This document shows, piece after piece, positions 23,646-36,200 of a DNA stretch of 64,000 nucleotides. Numbering within the stretch: the first letter of the stretch is position 1; each line of letters opens with the position of its first letter. The translations under genes and the position numbers were made by a program. The DNA lies in assembly GCF_014839805.1 (NCBI RefSeq), contig NW_023591899.1:1-64000 (forward strand), given 5' to 3'. The DNA comes from Manduca sexta. Taxonomy: Eukaryota > Arthropoda > Insecta > Lepidoptera > Sphingidae. The notes under the pieces were generated by a model. It was not told the origin of the DNA, ran no database searches, and was given only the letters and a program-made list of their open reading frames with translations.

Positions 23646-24204
23646 TGAATCCCTTTACTTCAGTTGGATGTCAGGTAAACAAAGTTAAATAAAGACAGAA
23701 AACAATGAAATTTTTGACACTGCGTCCGACGAACTGTGCGAGCTAAAGTACTGTTTGTGAATATGGGTGTAAGTCCATTAAGTTCTAAGCTATTCGGATT
23801 TATTACTCATTCTGGTTTGAGTACCATAATTTTGTTTATTTATGCAGCAGTAATAAGCATTGTCGCAGCTAAAGTTATAGTTAAAGTAATAAAAATAAAT
23901 GTTGAGAATAATATAACTGTTTTATCATTAAAATAACATGTCTAAGTTCAAGATGGTGTCCCTGTTCAAGATGATTCGTAGCGTCTACAACGTAGCCAGC
24001 GATTTCTTATGGATTCAGCGTAAAAAGTACCAAATCTGCATTGAAAAATCTTTGATTTCTTCTTCTTAGAAGACATTAGCATATACAAACAGCTTATTGG
24101 TATTCCGTCGAGAAGTGCAATCTACCTGCGCTCGAGACAAATATAGTAACAAGCAATGTGACGCCAAATTCACCGTGAATTGTCAATTGTATTTTGTTTT
24201 TTAA

Positions 24205-24463
24205 GCGGCGATAGCCTAGTTGGGTGTGGAACGGACTGCTACGACGAATGATCGCAGGTTCAAATCCCAAGGGCACACACCTCTGCTTTTTCTAAAATCA
24301 TGTGTGTATTCTTTGTGAATTTATCGTTCGCTTTAACGGTGAAGGTGCACCTGCACATCTGAGAAGTTCTCTATAGGAATTTCGAAGGTTTGTGAAGTCT
24401 ACCAATCCGCACTAGGCCAGCGTGGTGGACTAAGGCCTAAGCCCTCTCAGTAGTAGAGGAGGC
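24205..24463 (+). mobile_element. tRNA-derived SINE, 3-prime truncated
   Basis: Head GCGGCGATAGCCTAGTTGGG and body as at 17527-17850, but GGAAAACATCGTGAGGAAAC is deleted after GGTGAAGG, and the copy stops at AGTAGAGGAGGC. Confidence 0.8.
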
Positions 24464-24799
24464 TTAGTTATTTTCTGGTCGATCCCGATAATTAATCCAA
24501 ATAATTTAAAAGCGTTGTTATCTAACTTTATTTCTAATTGATCCATTTTCTTTTTTTTCTTGGTCGATTTGGATCGGTCGTGAAAATGCACCATACATAC
24601 ATGGGCGCCGCCAAGATTAGTAAGAGAGGGGTTCATCTACACGTACGTAGTACATTACATAATATCATTAAGTATTTTTTTGCAAATTCAAATCGGTCGG
24701 GTTTTTGAAAATGCAAATGCAAAATAAAAAAACCTCTTTGGTCGATAATCCCCATTGTTGCATATTTATCCAGTGGCTTATGTTTATTGTCATTTATTT

Positions 24800-24945
24800 C
24801 TGTCCAGGGGGATACATGTGCACCTAGCACGCTAATCGCTACGCCCAAGCACACATACATACTCATGGATTTTATGCCCGAAGGGATAGGCATAGGCGCG
24901 CTCTGGTGTATCCACTTTCCACCGTGCGCAATTCATCCTGTGATA
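24800..24945 (-). mobile_element. Fragment of the second SINE family
   Basis: Minus strand carries GCGCCTATGCCTATCCCTTC then GGGCATAAAATCCATGAGTATG, the distal body of the family seen at 18260-18505. Confidence 0.5.
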
Positions 24946-25434
24946 AGCCTTATCATTTTTTTATTTACTTATGTTAAAGTGTACAGACTTAATGCTGACA
25001 TTCTCTACTAGTTGGTGCAGAAATTATTTTTAGTTTTCTTCCACAGAAGTCTAAGTGCATCTGTATGAAATAGCAATCTCCCAAGCCTTGAGGGAACGAT
25101 CATTCTGTTTCAGAGTGCAATTTGCGTGTTACAGTTACCTCGAATAAATTGTCCAGTATGAGATTCATTGCATGTATTTATCATGTAGGATTTTACTTGT
25201 TCGTGATTTTCTTTATTTTGTTTTATTTATTATTACATTGGAGTTTGGCATTCATGTCCGATATGGCGAGAGGCTCGTCCTCTATCGTACCATAGAACGG
25301 AACACACAATTAAATAGTTTACAATGGCAGTATTTTGACAAAAACAATGTTAAAAAAGTGGTCACACATTTAAGCTCGATTTGTGAAGAAGCATTGACGT
25401 AATATGACCAAACATCGTTAAAAAATCAACTTAC

Positions 25435-25602
25435 AGCTCTGGCTATCCCGCACCACCCTCATGGACTTGGCTGGCACATTATAGTTGCAGAACAACAGTC
25501 GCCTGGCACCCCTCGCCTTCACCAGACCGCTGGCCGGCAGGTTCACAGGCGACTGAGATCTGCCGGCACATTCCGGAAATAATGTGGACCATTTGTTCTG
25601 AT
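25435..25602 (-). CDS. Carbonic anhydrase-related protein, exon with the SQSPVNL motif
   Basis: 168 bp, phase 1 at both ends if the first AG (TTCATTGCAG) is the acceptor; donor GAGCT|GTAAGT. The peptide includes QNKWSTLFPECAGRSQSPVNL, then RRLLFCNYNVPAKSMRVVRDSQS. QSP[VI]NL and the preceding W..LFPEC are N-terminal landmarks of the alpha-carbonic anhydrase domain. The end corresponds to the NNGH segment of active enzymes and here reads RDSQ, so the proton-shuttle His64 is Gln. The split last codon (T|TA) joins to TLYGKW in the next exon. A second AG five bases downstream could give a 163-bp version starting at NKW in phase 0, which matters for joining the upstream exons. Confidence 0.9.
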
Positions 25603-25970
25603 CTGCAATGAAAATTCTATTATTTGTAGGGGGACTATCTGTTTATAGTCTTAGTTTAAAAATCTTGGTCATTTTGATACTGTCTCTTAAGAATACAAGC
25701 TTGTGAAAAACGTAAACAGCTGAACGGAATTGGGTGAATTGGTACACGGACAGACCACGTCCTGGGTTAACACATAGGATACTTTTATTCCGGTTATTTG
25801 CTCCCACGGGAAATAGAAAGGGTGAGGGAGAAAGGCTTTTCACGTGGGCAAAGCTGCGAGCAATACTAAGTTTTTAAAGTTCTTGGGAAATACTTAAACG
25901 ATAATAGCTACCAGCTTTTCATGTAGTCTGTGGTATTGTCTATATTACTCGGCGCTAACAAGATACGATA

Positions 25971-26762
25971 TATCGTCGTTGTAGGTGGAGAACTAAATAA
26001 CTCGGATTTTGGCTATTTTGGACTTTCATCACTTTTGTGTTGCCCAAAACATGGCGCATATTTTGGCCTAACAAGCATTTCATTATCTTATCCCGTTTCG
26101 AAATTATAGCTATTTTTATGTTAAAAGTGGAGAAATAAATATATTCAAATAATATATATTTTGCTGTAGAAAAATATATATTATTTGAATATATTTGAAA
26201 TTATTTACTAATTAAATAATAAAATCAATAAACTGCGACTTATAATCTGTTCAATAGTAAAGAAATTAAATAAAATGAGTTGTTTAATTCTTTCTCGAGT
26301 CTATTGTTTGTAAACAAAATTAATCAAGTGTGTAGAAGAACTAAACAACTTGATTTGTTTAATTTAGACATTCAAAATCCTAATGGTATTCACTTTAATA
26401 AACTCTATAATTGTAATTATTTAACCTTATAATTACTTTTACCATATGGTTTCTAGTGTGGCAAAACTAAATAACTATACGAGTTATTTAGTTTATTTCA
26501 GCAAACTTACAAAACATTGTTGTGGCAGAATTAAATAAGAAGTTTTTATTTTTTTATATTTTTATTCTTGAGGTCAGAGTTTTTTTTGTTCATGCATAAT
26601 ATAATAGATAATAAGAGCCAAGATATATAAAAATACCGACATTAAAGTTATTTATAGTTTTTTAGTAATGCTTAAAAATAACGAAAAAAAAAAACAGTTA
26701 ATCGCGTTTATCTCGAAACTAGAAATTTTGAGTTATTTAGTTCTCCACCTACAACGACGATA
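25971..26762. mobile_element. TIR element (33-bp termini) inside the gene
   Basis: TATCGTCGTTGTAGGTGGAG through AACTC at 25971-26003 is perfectly mirrored at 26730-26762. The TA at each edge may be the target duplication. The 792-bp body has no coding frame but holds a 22-23-bp hairpin (26141-26192) and repeats of CTAAATAACT/AGTTATTTAG. A non-autonomous DNA transposon in the intron between 25603 and 28526. Confidence 0.85.
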
Positions 26763-27117
26763 TTATTTATATCAAAATCACTTAACTGATATTATAACAA
26801 TAACAAATTCATCGGAACTCTCACCTTTGTAATCCCACGCCTTTAGATTACCTAGAATTATGTAGGAGTTATTAATTATTTATAAATTCCAGAAACAATT
26901 TAGGCGCTATAACAGAGGTAAGTATGATTTTCTCAGAAAACACAAGTTACAGTTGCTTATGAATACCAATTTGAAGAGCCCTTCAAGATTAGGACAAGTA
27001 AAGGTACACGCGTCAGACTGTAAACTACGCGCGTCGAGCAGTTTTCGGCTGATAATGAAGTTTTGCAAAGGTTTCCTTTGACAATTATAACTAATAAAGG
27101 TGCAAAACAATGCTACG

Positions 27118-27278
27118 AATGATTTATTTGCGTTCGCTGCGCTGTTTTTCACTGAGGGACCTTCATCTAAGAATAAAAATTGAATTTGCTTGCCCATAAA
27201 TGATTCGCGTTCGCCACGTTTTTTCAGCTATGTGACCTTTATCTAAGAATTAAAATTTGCTTGCATTCACACAAACGA
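27118..27278 (+). repeat. Diverged two-copy tandem repeat, about 80 bp
   Basis: ATGATTTATTTGCGTTCGCT...CTTCATCTAAGAAT...TTTGCTTGC is followed by ATGATTCGCGTTCGCCACG...CTTTATCTAAGAAT...TTTGCTTGC. Confidence 0.6.
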
Positions 27279-28526
27279 TTATTGCGGCTGATTCAAAATC
27301 TGACTGTTATAACCTATCACTGCGTCTGCTCGTGTATTGACCGCGCGTGGCTCGCTTGAAAATCACACACGCTCTAAACAAGAACGCCATCCCAAACTGC
27401 TCAAACGGTACTATTCGCTTTGTTCAGCTTTGGTTGGTGTTCAACATAGTTGGTTCAATAGTTGCGCGACATCTGTCGTATTGTCGCCTTTGTAGCATAA
27501 ACTATTATATTTGTGTCGCTTCGCGGAGTTTCGGACGATATCCAATGAACCGAAACGATTCGCGAATGAGAACAGTTTGCTCAATGTTTAACTACCGACC
27601 ATTTTGTACAGACGTATATTAATATTGATATTAAAAACCCTATACCATATTCAGGAAAAGAAAATATAGAATGTAAACAAATATGTATGTAGATATTAAA
27701 TTATCTATATTATATACGTTGTTATTGGAAAAATCGGACTTAAAGGGTTATTTAAAATTTGGTTCGCCCCCCCCCCGCGTATTAAAACATTCCTGTAAAT
27801 CCCGCTGATTTTCACTGGAATAAAAACTAAAATAACACAGAACATGGTCTATTTGTCTGCTAAATACCATCAGGATCCGATCAGCAATTGCTGCGTTAAC
27901 TACTTACAAAATTTTGATTTTTTCCAAAGAAATCGCTATTAAAACGTGTAAGGAGACAAAGCGCTTTAATTATACTTAGTTTTATTCCCTGAATATGGCA
28001 TTAGGGTATAATAAACATGAAATATTACTTAAAAGTGGCGTCACTGTCTCTACACCGCTGGTTGCACGTTTACCGAATAAATACTGAAACAAAGAACATT
28101 TATTGTACATTGGAACCATTAAAGCAATATTTGATATTCCGTACAGAGCGAAAAGACAACGCACTAATGATTCACGAACGTAACAACAATTACATTTTAT
28201 GTTACATAGTTTTACGTTCGATACAAGAAATTCTTTTGATCGAGCCATTTATTTTTATTAGTTGTACCACGAGCATATATACGTAGAAAGCATCAGATTA
28301 CTTAGGAGTTGGATGTACGTACTATATAATATAGGTTATTATATCGGGAATTGTTTTGTTATTTCGCATATTCCGCATTTGCTCAACACTTTACCATTTA
28401 TATAGAGTAACTAGGAAGGTAAAAATTTACTGAAGGTTCATTTAAAACACTTGATTGAAACATAATAATATTGCTTCTAACAACTGAGGTTATTTTGTTG
28501 TGTATTTTGTATTACTATTTACTTAC

Positions 28527-28610
28527 GGAATTCCGTGGAGTTTTCATTTCGTGAAACCAACTCATGTCTGGAAACGTCGTGGGAAGATGGAAAACCCACA
28601 CAGTTTTCGG
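28527..28610 (-). CDS. Probable N-terminal exon of the carbonic anhydrase-related gene
   Basis: An 84-bp open block lies between a clear acceptor (TTATTTTAG) and a consensus donor (GAATTCC|GTAAGT), about 2.9 kb upstream of the SQSP exon. Two frames are open. In phase 1 it reads ENCVGFPSSHDVSRHELVS and on to ENSTEF, joining the next exon as H-QNKW. In phase 0 it reads PKTVWVFHLPTTFPDMSW, which needs the alternative AG in the next exon. I favour phase 1 for its ordinary composition and because it uses the first acceptor AG, but phase 0 is the one that fits the upstream exon at 29027-29136. No recognised motif. Splice signals and position support an exon; the frame is uncertain. Confidence 0.6.
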
Positions 28611-28744
28611 CTAAAATAACAAATATAAATTAAATCGTATATTTGCTACCTGTTGATAACTGGCTCTTTACTCGGTAAGATTAGAATATATGTTTTTCCG
28701 TCATAAGAAAAAATACGTTTTTACATAGAATTATATACGGAAAA

Positions 28745-28945
28745 AAGTGTTTACGCGAATGTTACATATTAAAGTAAAACTGTTATCCTGATTTTATTAA
28801 GGTTTTTATTTTATTTTTTACCACCGAATTTTGCGATGACAAACACCTGAATCCCCCTGTGACCATGAAGGCTGCAAAGTCTTCCTGATTTGTCGAAAAC
28901 CGCGATAAAAACCATAAAACCAGTTTAATTTCAACGTGGTTACAC
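28745..28945. repeat. Copy of the GAAGGCTGCAAAG inverted-repeat element
   Basis: GTTTACGCGAATGTTACATAT...CTGTGACCATGAAGGCTGCA...AACCAGTTTAATTTCAA. Occupies most of the short intron between 28610 and 29027. Confidence 0.6.
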
Positions 28946-29026
28946 GCTGTTACACGCGGCTCTACCAGCTTGGAGTCTAATCATAGAAATTACTTGCAGT
29001 GAACAACAGCTGTTGCAAAGACTCAC

Positions 29027-29136
29027 AAAGCCGTATTTCATCCGATCCCTGGCTTCGTTGTCCAGTTGCCTTTGGATGTCATCCGCATCGTCGTAAAGTG
29101 TGTTCGCTCGGGACGTTGTCTGGTCTTGTGTCAACT
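29027..29136 (-). CDS. Possible upstream exon, acidic N-terminal segment
   Basis: 110 bp with acceptor GGATTTCAG and donor TTT|GTGAGT. Only one frame is open: LTQDQTTSRANTLYDDADD, then RQLDNEARDRMKYGF, a hydrophilic segment rich in D, E, Q and R. It starts in phase 1 and ends in phase 0. The 416-bp intron to 28610 contains a small inverted-repeat element. The phase-0 end joins 28527-28610 only if that exon is also read in phase 0. A later, weaker donor near 28962 would give phase 1 instead. No domain recognised. It may belong to the carbonic anhydrase-related gene because of strand and closeness. Confidence 0.5.
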
Positions 29137-29841
29137 CTGAAATCCAATGAAAGCTCCAAGGGATATTGTTTTAAGGTTATTTATATGGAGTGTTTGGTAT
29201 TGGCCGCCGTGGTCGAAATTCAGGTAGTAGGTTATGGTTATAATTATTTGGAGTCGAACGGATGAATGAATGAAATTAATGAATCATGGATGGTTTTATG
29301 TGTGATTCAATGGGTGGTAAATTTTGAATGTAATGAGTAATAAGTAATGATTTCTGATTTGTTGTGACTTGGTTTAATTAGCAAACCAGTTGCGTCTGTG
29401 CATCGATGTTTTGAAGTCGAACTACATCTCTTATTTTACAACAATTATAAAATAAAATTACAATTACATTTCCTCAATAAATTACAAAGTTAAAAAGGAA
29501 CATTCAAGAACGATGGCAAATTAAATATTTTATGTTCCCTTCACGTTGCAAAAGCAATTTTAGGTAACCGCAATAATGAACAATTCCGCTGAATCATAAA
29601 GTTGAATTGTAATTTTAGCACCAGCCGCTAAATGTTAACCGATAATAAAAAATCTGTAAGCTGTAATATACCGTTTTATAGCTATGTTCGGAGCCAATTT
29701 GAATTTTATTAGGCGGCTTATGAAACGTTCTGTTAAATCTAGATTTCATTGTCGGCATAAAAACCACTAGATTCATTGATCGCGCATTATATGAAAATTG
29801 TGAGAGCGTATGCTGAAATCATCACATAGTTTTTTTATTTC

Positions 29842-30020
29842 TTTGAATGAAGAGACGAGCTTGCCGTTCGCCTGATGGTAAGCAATACGACCGCCCATAA
29901 ACAGTATAAACACCATCCAGCACCTTGAATTACAAAGAATTGTTAGGTATTCCACTGCGCTCGCCCTCCTGAGACATAATGACATCTTAATATTATGTCC
30001 AGTAGTAACACTGGCCACAA
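29842..30020 (+). repeat. Dispersed repeat A, truncated
   Basis: TTTGAATGAAGAGACGAGCTTG...AGCAATACGACCGCCCATAA...CTGAGACATAATG; stops after CCAGTAGTAACACTGGC. Confidence 0.65.
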
Positions 30021-31940
30021 TATATATTTGCCATAGTTAACACGGTGTGAGTGCGCATGTCACATATTATGTACTAGAGATTCATTATAGGTATTTATAC
30101 TTAATATTGGTACTTATTTATTACTTTTTGTCCTTGTTATTTTATTAACAGTACCTAATTTTTGCATGTTCCGACCTTTGTAGTATATTTTCCATGTTCC
30201 CCTTATAACTCATGCGCTAAGATGCATGGCATGAATGTTCAAGGCCTTTTTCTCAGGAGAGGGTCTTAAGCTAATTTATTAACTATGATGTTATAGCAAA
30301 AAAGTATTACTGATTTTAATACTAACTCGAAGAGCAATTACCATGTGTTTTACAAAACTACAAGGCTATTTAGGCGCATCGATCAAGTACAAAACAATAT
30401 AATATTGGATACACATAAATCATTATTCTTCTCGTATAATAATAAGCCCGTATTTATATCTTGTTAAACGAAGCGTCGTATGCCAATTAAAAAAGTAATT
30501 AAAGGGAATGCCGAGTACACAACGTATCGCTCATTAATGAAAAACGATTACGAAGTTTCGTCACACACGGCCGATCAGGGGCCACTCAGGATCTGTTCAA
30601 TGTCTTTCATTAAGAAGCTTCCCCGAACGAGCGGCCTTGAGCAATTCGCTCAATATTTGACGGCGCGCAAGCTACATTCGGGAATATGCAAAGATTTACG
30701 AATGACTTCTTTAAAAACTATTCTTAGGTCTTTATGATAATTTTAAGCTATCAATATATTTCTGATTGTTTATATAATGGCGGTGTACTGTAGAAGATGT
30801 TACGTAATCAACAATTTTACTGGCATTTAGATCATGAGATTGACGAAACAATATCCATACTATAAAAAAAATTAACAGTGTTACTTATAAACTTGTTTTA
30901 GCGTTAAGAGGTGGTTAAGAATTGCTTAAGTAGCTGTCAAAAACATCACCGGTTCCTAGTTTGAACCTAATGAGATGGCAAGATAGCGGGTTTTCACCTA
31001 CACCTGATCGAGTAAATTTGTATTTTAACTAAGCATCACTATGCGCAATTTTTATTAGTAAGACTGAAATAATGATGTTTATCTAAAAATGCAGTTATCG
31101 CGCTGTTTTGCTGGAAGAGCATCTTAAACGCTTTGTGCAATAAATAATTCCAATCCGTTCTTTTAGTTCCATCGCGTAAACGAAATAATCAGATTTTTCA
31201 AAATGTTTAAAAATAGCTTATTATGATGGTTTATTTTCTTGATCAGATCAAAGATTAAAATTGACAGCGTATTGAAAATAGTCGAAAGTACGTCTCGGGA
31301 GGTTTTCAAATTGAATCGTTCGTTCAACCCTTTTTTCAACACAGGAGAATCAATATCCAGATATCTGTCCGGCGCACTTGACTAAACTGTTTTACCGACA
31401 AAAACCCCACTATGCTGCACTATCGCCCTTATGTCAAAGGTCGTAGTGTAGGCACATGTGCTCGGTCGGTAGTGTTAATTTTCGCATTTTACTCGTTCAT
31501 AAGAATAAGAGTTTTGGGTAGTACTGATTTGCTAGCACCGTGAAGGACTGCACTGAGCTGAAAAATATAACTTTAACTCGAGAATCTAACCCAAAATCTA
31601 ACACCACAGTTGTACCACGTAAGCAACCACAGCACTACCGAGGTCTTTTAATGTATTTGTCATTTTTTTGTATAGTGCGTTGTACACAATCCAGTCCAGA
31701 TTTTGAAAGTAGCCTTGTACCCAAACCTTTACACAGATAAATCTCAATTAAGGCAAACGATGAATGAACAAATTGAGTGAACAGAAAACGTATACAAATG
31801 ATGTTAATTAATAATCACGGAATTTGTTACAAGTCAATTAATTAAATTACATGATATTAGACTTTATAAGGATGGGTTTATGAATACAAGTGCTTTGGGT
31901 ATTACATTGATGGCTCTCACGTATTAGAATGTTAATAAAA
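30021..31940. other. Spacer with an unassigned less AT-rich block
   Basis: No supported gene. The stretch 30540-30710 (GGCCGATCAGGGGCCACTCA...) is richer in GC, contains TTGAGC/GCTCAA as an inverted repeat and lies within an 85-codon open frame (30480-30737). I cannot tell whether it is a conserved non-coding element or chance. Confidence 0.4.
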
Positions 31941-31944
31941 ATAT

Positions 31945-32150
31945 TGTTACGCGCTGCTATCCTAGCCGATGACATCGGGCGTTTCCGGAAGTATTCGGCT
32001 GCGCGGGCAGGCTGGCAGAAGAGAAGATATGTCACGTGGCGACTATTCTATTATTATTCTCTCTGGCTGGACGTTGTCAAAAGAATGTCTAAAATTGTAT
32101 TCTGTAATTATTTTGCTAATATAATGTTTACTGTAAAAGAGCGTTTTACA
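31945..32150. repeat. Left LTR
   Basis: 206 bp, TGTTACGCGCTGCTATCCTA to GCGTTTTACA, nearly identical to 36690-36896. The following bases (TTCAGAAGTGGGATT) would hold the primer-binding site, but I do not recognise the tRNA. Confidence 0.8.
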
Positions 32151-32547
32151 TTCAGAAGTGGGATTATACAAATGATAATTTGAAGTTACATTGAATTCGA
32201 ATGTGAAGAGAACTATCGGAATAAATCTGTGATGAATCATTGAATGCCAAAATTAAAATTACCAGATTCTCAGATTTTTAGTTACCATGGCAACGTCTAC
32301 GTCTGTTGAAGTAAATATGTTGGGAATGCATATGGAATTGATGTCTGCACATTAGTACGATTAACGACATTCATAACAAAACTTCGTTATGCCTGCTGCT
32401 TGGCTCACTGGAGAGGGTGTTTTCTTAGAAACTAAATCATTGGAGACAGGAATGACTGGAGTCATGTGAAGTCAAATTAGTGGCGCAACACTTCAGGCTG
32501 ACAATGCGAACGTGCGTAACTGTTTATTTTATTTAATCTGATCTGTC

Positions 32548-32762
32548 TGTGGCCGTGAGCCTTTTGATAATATTCTATCTGCAGCCGTGACCATTTTGAT
32601 CATATTCTGTCTGTAGCAATGACCATTCTGGTCATATTCTGTCTGTAACCATGAGCATTCTGATCATATTCTGTCTGTAGTCATGAGCATTCTGATCATA
32701 TTCTGTCTGTGGCCATGAGCCTTCTGATCATATTCTGTCTGTAGCCATGAGCATTCTGATTA
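32548..32762 (+). repeat. 32-bp minisatellite, about seven units
   Basis: Unit ATTCTGATCATATTCTGTCT then GTAGCCATGAGC. The ATGAGC word recurs at 32651, 32683, 32715 and 32747, an exact 32-bp spacing; the first units are more diverged. Inside the LTR-bounded element. Confidence 0.9.
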
Positions 32763-33299
32763 GTGTTACTAGGTCCTATTTGTTTGAAATCGGGCAACAG
32801 GTATAACAAATCGGGATCCAGGTTGAAGGTCGAAACACAAAAAAAAAGAAAAAATACTGCAAGTCATACTAATGTTGGTTTTCATTGCAATTTCTGTTTT
32901 AACATCGAATCATAGATCACAATACAGTCGCGTCTCTAAACAACAGAACAAAATAAAACTATACCTACAGGGCTAGTGATGTGATGTGTTGTTTATTTTT
33001 TTGATAATAATGTTTTTGATAAATTTATTGATTTTCGGGACATTTAATGTCCCAATCAGTCGCAAATCGGGACGCGTCTCCAGAACTCTGATAAACGGGA
33101 TATTCCGCGCACATCGAGACACCTGGTAACACTACGTCAGAACATACTCTGTCTGATTTGACTGCTTTATTTTACTGATCTGCTTCATTAATTCTGTTTT
33201 ACTTAATTTCTTTTCTGTTTTCTAGTTCTGTTTCTGGTTTAGTGTTTATATTTAATTATAAACTATATATAATATCTGTGAATTCATTAATCTTACATG

Positions 33300-36200
33300 G
33301 AAAGCTTACAGTCTGACATAAAGAGATTAAGCTACAATATACGGCAGGAGTACAATATTATGTGATTTGTGGTATACGAGGTTCCCAAAAATCCATTCAA
33401 CTGTGTTGATGTATAAATGCAATTTAGGAAAACAGAGTAAAGAAAATAAGACAGAGCAAACGTTGTTGTTTAGAAATGTAATATAATAATATAATATAAC
33501 ATACATATCTTCTGTTCCAGATACCCTCACTGATCTGGTTTGGAGCATGATAAAAAAAACTACTCTGTCTGTACTTGGACTCTGGATAAATTGAAAAGCA
33601 CTGGCTTATTAATTGAAATGTTTGGTATTCTTACATAGCACTTACGCAATGGCTCTGAACAATTGATGCTCTCTAAGTATACTAATAAGGTACAATATGT
33701 GAGCAATATTTCTGCGAATGAATAAGGGTACAATATGGTGACTCTGAAATGGTATACTGGATTGTGTTGCCGTACTAGCTGTAACACTAAGCTTGCTTGG
33801 TTAACCTTCGCTCAATTTTTTTGATAAACAGTGGGAATGGTAATCTGAGATTGCAAAAACATTTGTATTTGTCTTTGAGTATTCTTGCAATTTTGAAGTG
33901 TACCATGGTGGTGGTGGTTTATTGTTGGTAATAACATTATGAACAAAAAAAAACGTAAAATATCAGATAAAACCTTACGACTGACATATATTATACTGCT
34001 TATGATAAGTTATTTTCTGTTAACCTGTTGAGTTGTAGAAATATTTTAACCGTGGTTTTATCGAGCAGACATGCACAAGGAATTCATGTCATGATGATAC
34101 TTCAGAGATGGATGTCTTCTGATTTTAGTGGGTCATTAGAAGCTGATGTTTTAATCAAATAGTTAAAAAAAAAGTATGTTTAGAGTTCAGTTATTGTCAT
34201 TTTGTATATATGTAATTATATGGCGAGAAATTACAAGTAGTGTTATAATAATAAAAAAAAAGTTGAAACATATTCGGTAGAAGTAGCGACGGATGTGTGC
34301 TTCAGTATCGATACTATTTACGGAGCCCAATTTACGGAATGTAATTATGTACAAATCCTGGTTCCGATGAGTTGCCAACATTGTGTAATGCATATGAAAA
34401 TTGCTGTAGTTGTTTTTATTCCATGTTGGCCATGTTCTCTCTGTGCTGGTTGTTTATATAAGCGGAACATACACGTGTAGCTAACGCTGTACTTGAGTAG
34501 TGTAATTGTAAATCACATGTCTCCACATCGGCTTCGATCGCCAGTGACAGTTTTTTATAAACACAGGGGTAACGGTTAAGTCTGCTGGTTCTCTTAGTTG
34601 AATCTGGTCCAGTGTCTTGGTTATGCCTGCGATATAGAACCACTTTAGCGAGGACTTTATAGATATTTGACATCAATTTGTAGACCTATAGTTATTTATT
34701 CAAACTGTTAAGATTTATAGTCTTCTTAGTGTTTCTTATATTTTAAATAATATCCCATTTAGGAAGTGTCTTGACACACGTGGCTTAACTGACTATTCGA
34801 CTCATAGTTACGGGGTAGACTGCGCTTTCAATTGGTTTTCTGTTATAACAAACGAAAGTTTTGAAGATCCCGAGATCTCTGTCGTATTTTTAGTTGTTTC
34901 GTCCGATTTGATCTTGAATGTTGCTATGCTCTCTGGAGTCCGTCATTCATCGAACATATTCAGAGATTGGTATGAGAGCCCAGAAGCAGTTTCTGTATCA
35001 TTTTTCACACGTGAATAACCACTGCCACAGTTTACAAAGCTACGAATCTAGACTTGCTCAATTTAAAATCAGTTTTTTGAATAAAGACGCGAGATGGCAG
35101 ATATCATTTTTTTATTTTACAAAAATGGGTTAACGTTGACATTGATAACTCTGTTTTGTTAATGAAACTTAATTTTGCTGATTCTCGTTCTGGCAACCGT
35201 CTCCATAACAGAGTGACTTTCAACTTGCCAACACGGCGAATCAATTATAGTCATCACTTGCCTTTGTGGCGAATGTATCAGTCCACAATAATATGCTTCA
35301 AGAAATTTGTATTTTAGCGGTAAAGTACCTCAGATTAAGAAACTTGGAATAATAAATTCTGTCCCTAATTTGTGACTTCAACTAATTCGTTATTACTAAT
35401 TCAAACACAATGTAACTTGTTTCCTAATTTACTTTTATTGCATGTAGAGTTCACTTCTCGAAAGTCGTGCACCCAGTTCTGTTGCTAATGTATCCGTTCT
35501 TAATTTGGAGTCTGTACATCTTATGTTATCGATAGGGTTAGAAGAGCTAGTAATAAAAAAAATGTTCTTTTCAATCTTCTTGTGTAGTCGTATAATAGTA
35601 ATTGTTGTCCACTGACTTGAAATTAATTTATTCTTAAGACCTCAGTCAATAACTATGTGAGTGTAGGTGTTAATAATGTCCCTGTTCTCGATGAGAAGTT
35701 CATTGCTGATGTTCTCTGCACCTGGAGTTTTATTTGACTACTTTTATGTTTCAGAGATTGTCTCCGGTACCGGTTCTTTAATGGTCGGATCTGTTGTTTC
35801 TGTAGTATTTCTGCATGTGTATAATTCTTGGATGCATTAAGTAGCTTTGATAGAGACTCTCGTATTGTGGTTTCTATTATGCCGTTTTTATCCTTTATGC
35901 TGGGGATCTAATCTCTTTTCGCTGTCTGTATTTTCCCGTCTTTTTTTTCTTAATGCCTCTGGTCGTTTGAATGCATTTTTTTCTGTGTTTATAATCTGGA
36001 AGCATGGCAATCTTCCGCATGTTAGTTTTAAATATTTTATTAATTTCAGTTATGACTTTTCTAACGCTTCTTGCCTTTATGCTGTGTTACTCGTAAACCA
36101 TTTGATTAATTGATTTGATTGAGTTGGTATATGTTGCGTATGCTTATTTATATGTATGAATCGTGTGCTGATAAGTCCTTATTGTGTGTTTTATTATCTT

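Noticed and set aside
27347..27622. 91-codon plus-strand frame in a less AT-rich stretch
   Set aside because: The start codon is a GTG within GCGTGGCTC and not an ATG; no domain, no splice signals, within an intron on the other strand.
31929..32183. 84-codon frame, also found at 36653-36931
   Set aside because: Both lie in the two LTR copies, so the shared peptide is due to the repeat and not to a gene.
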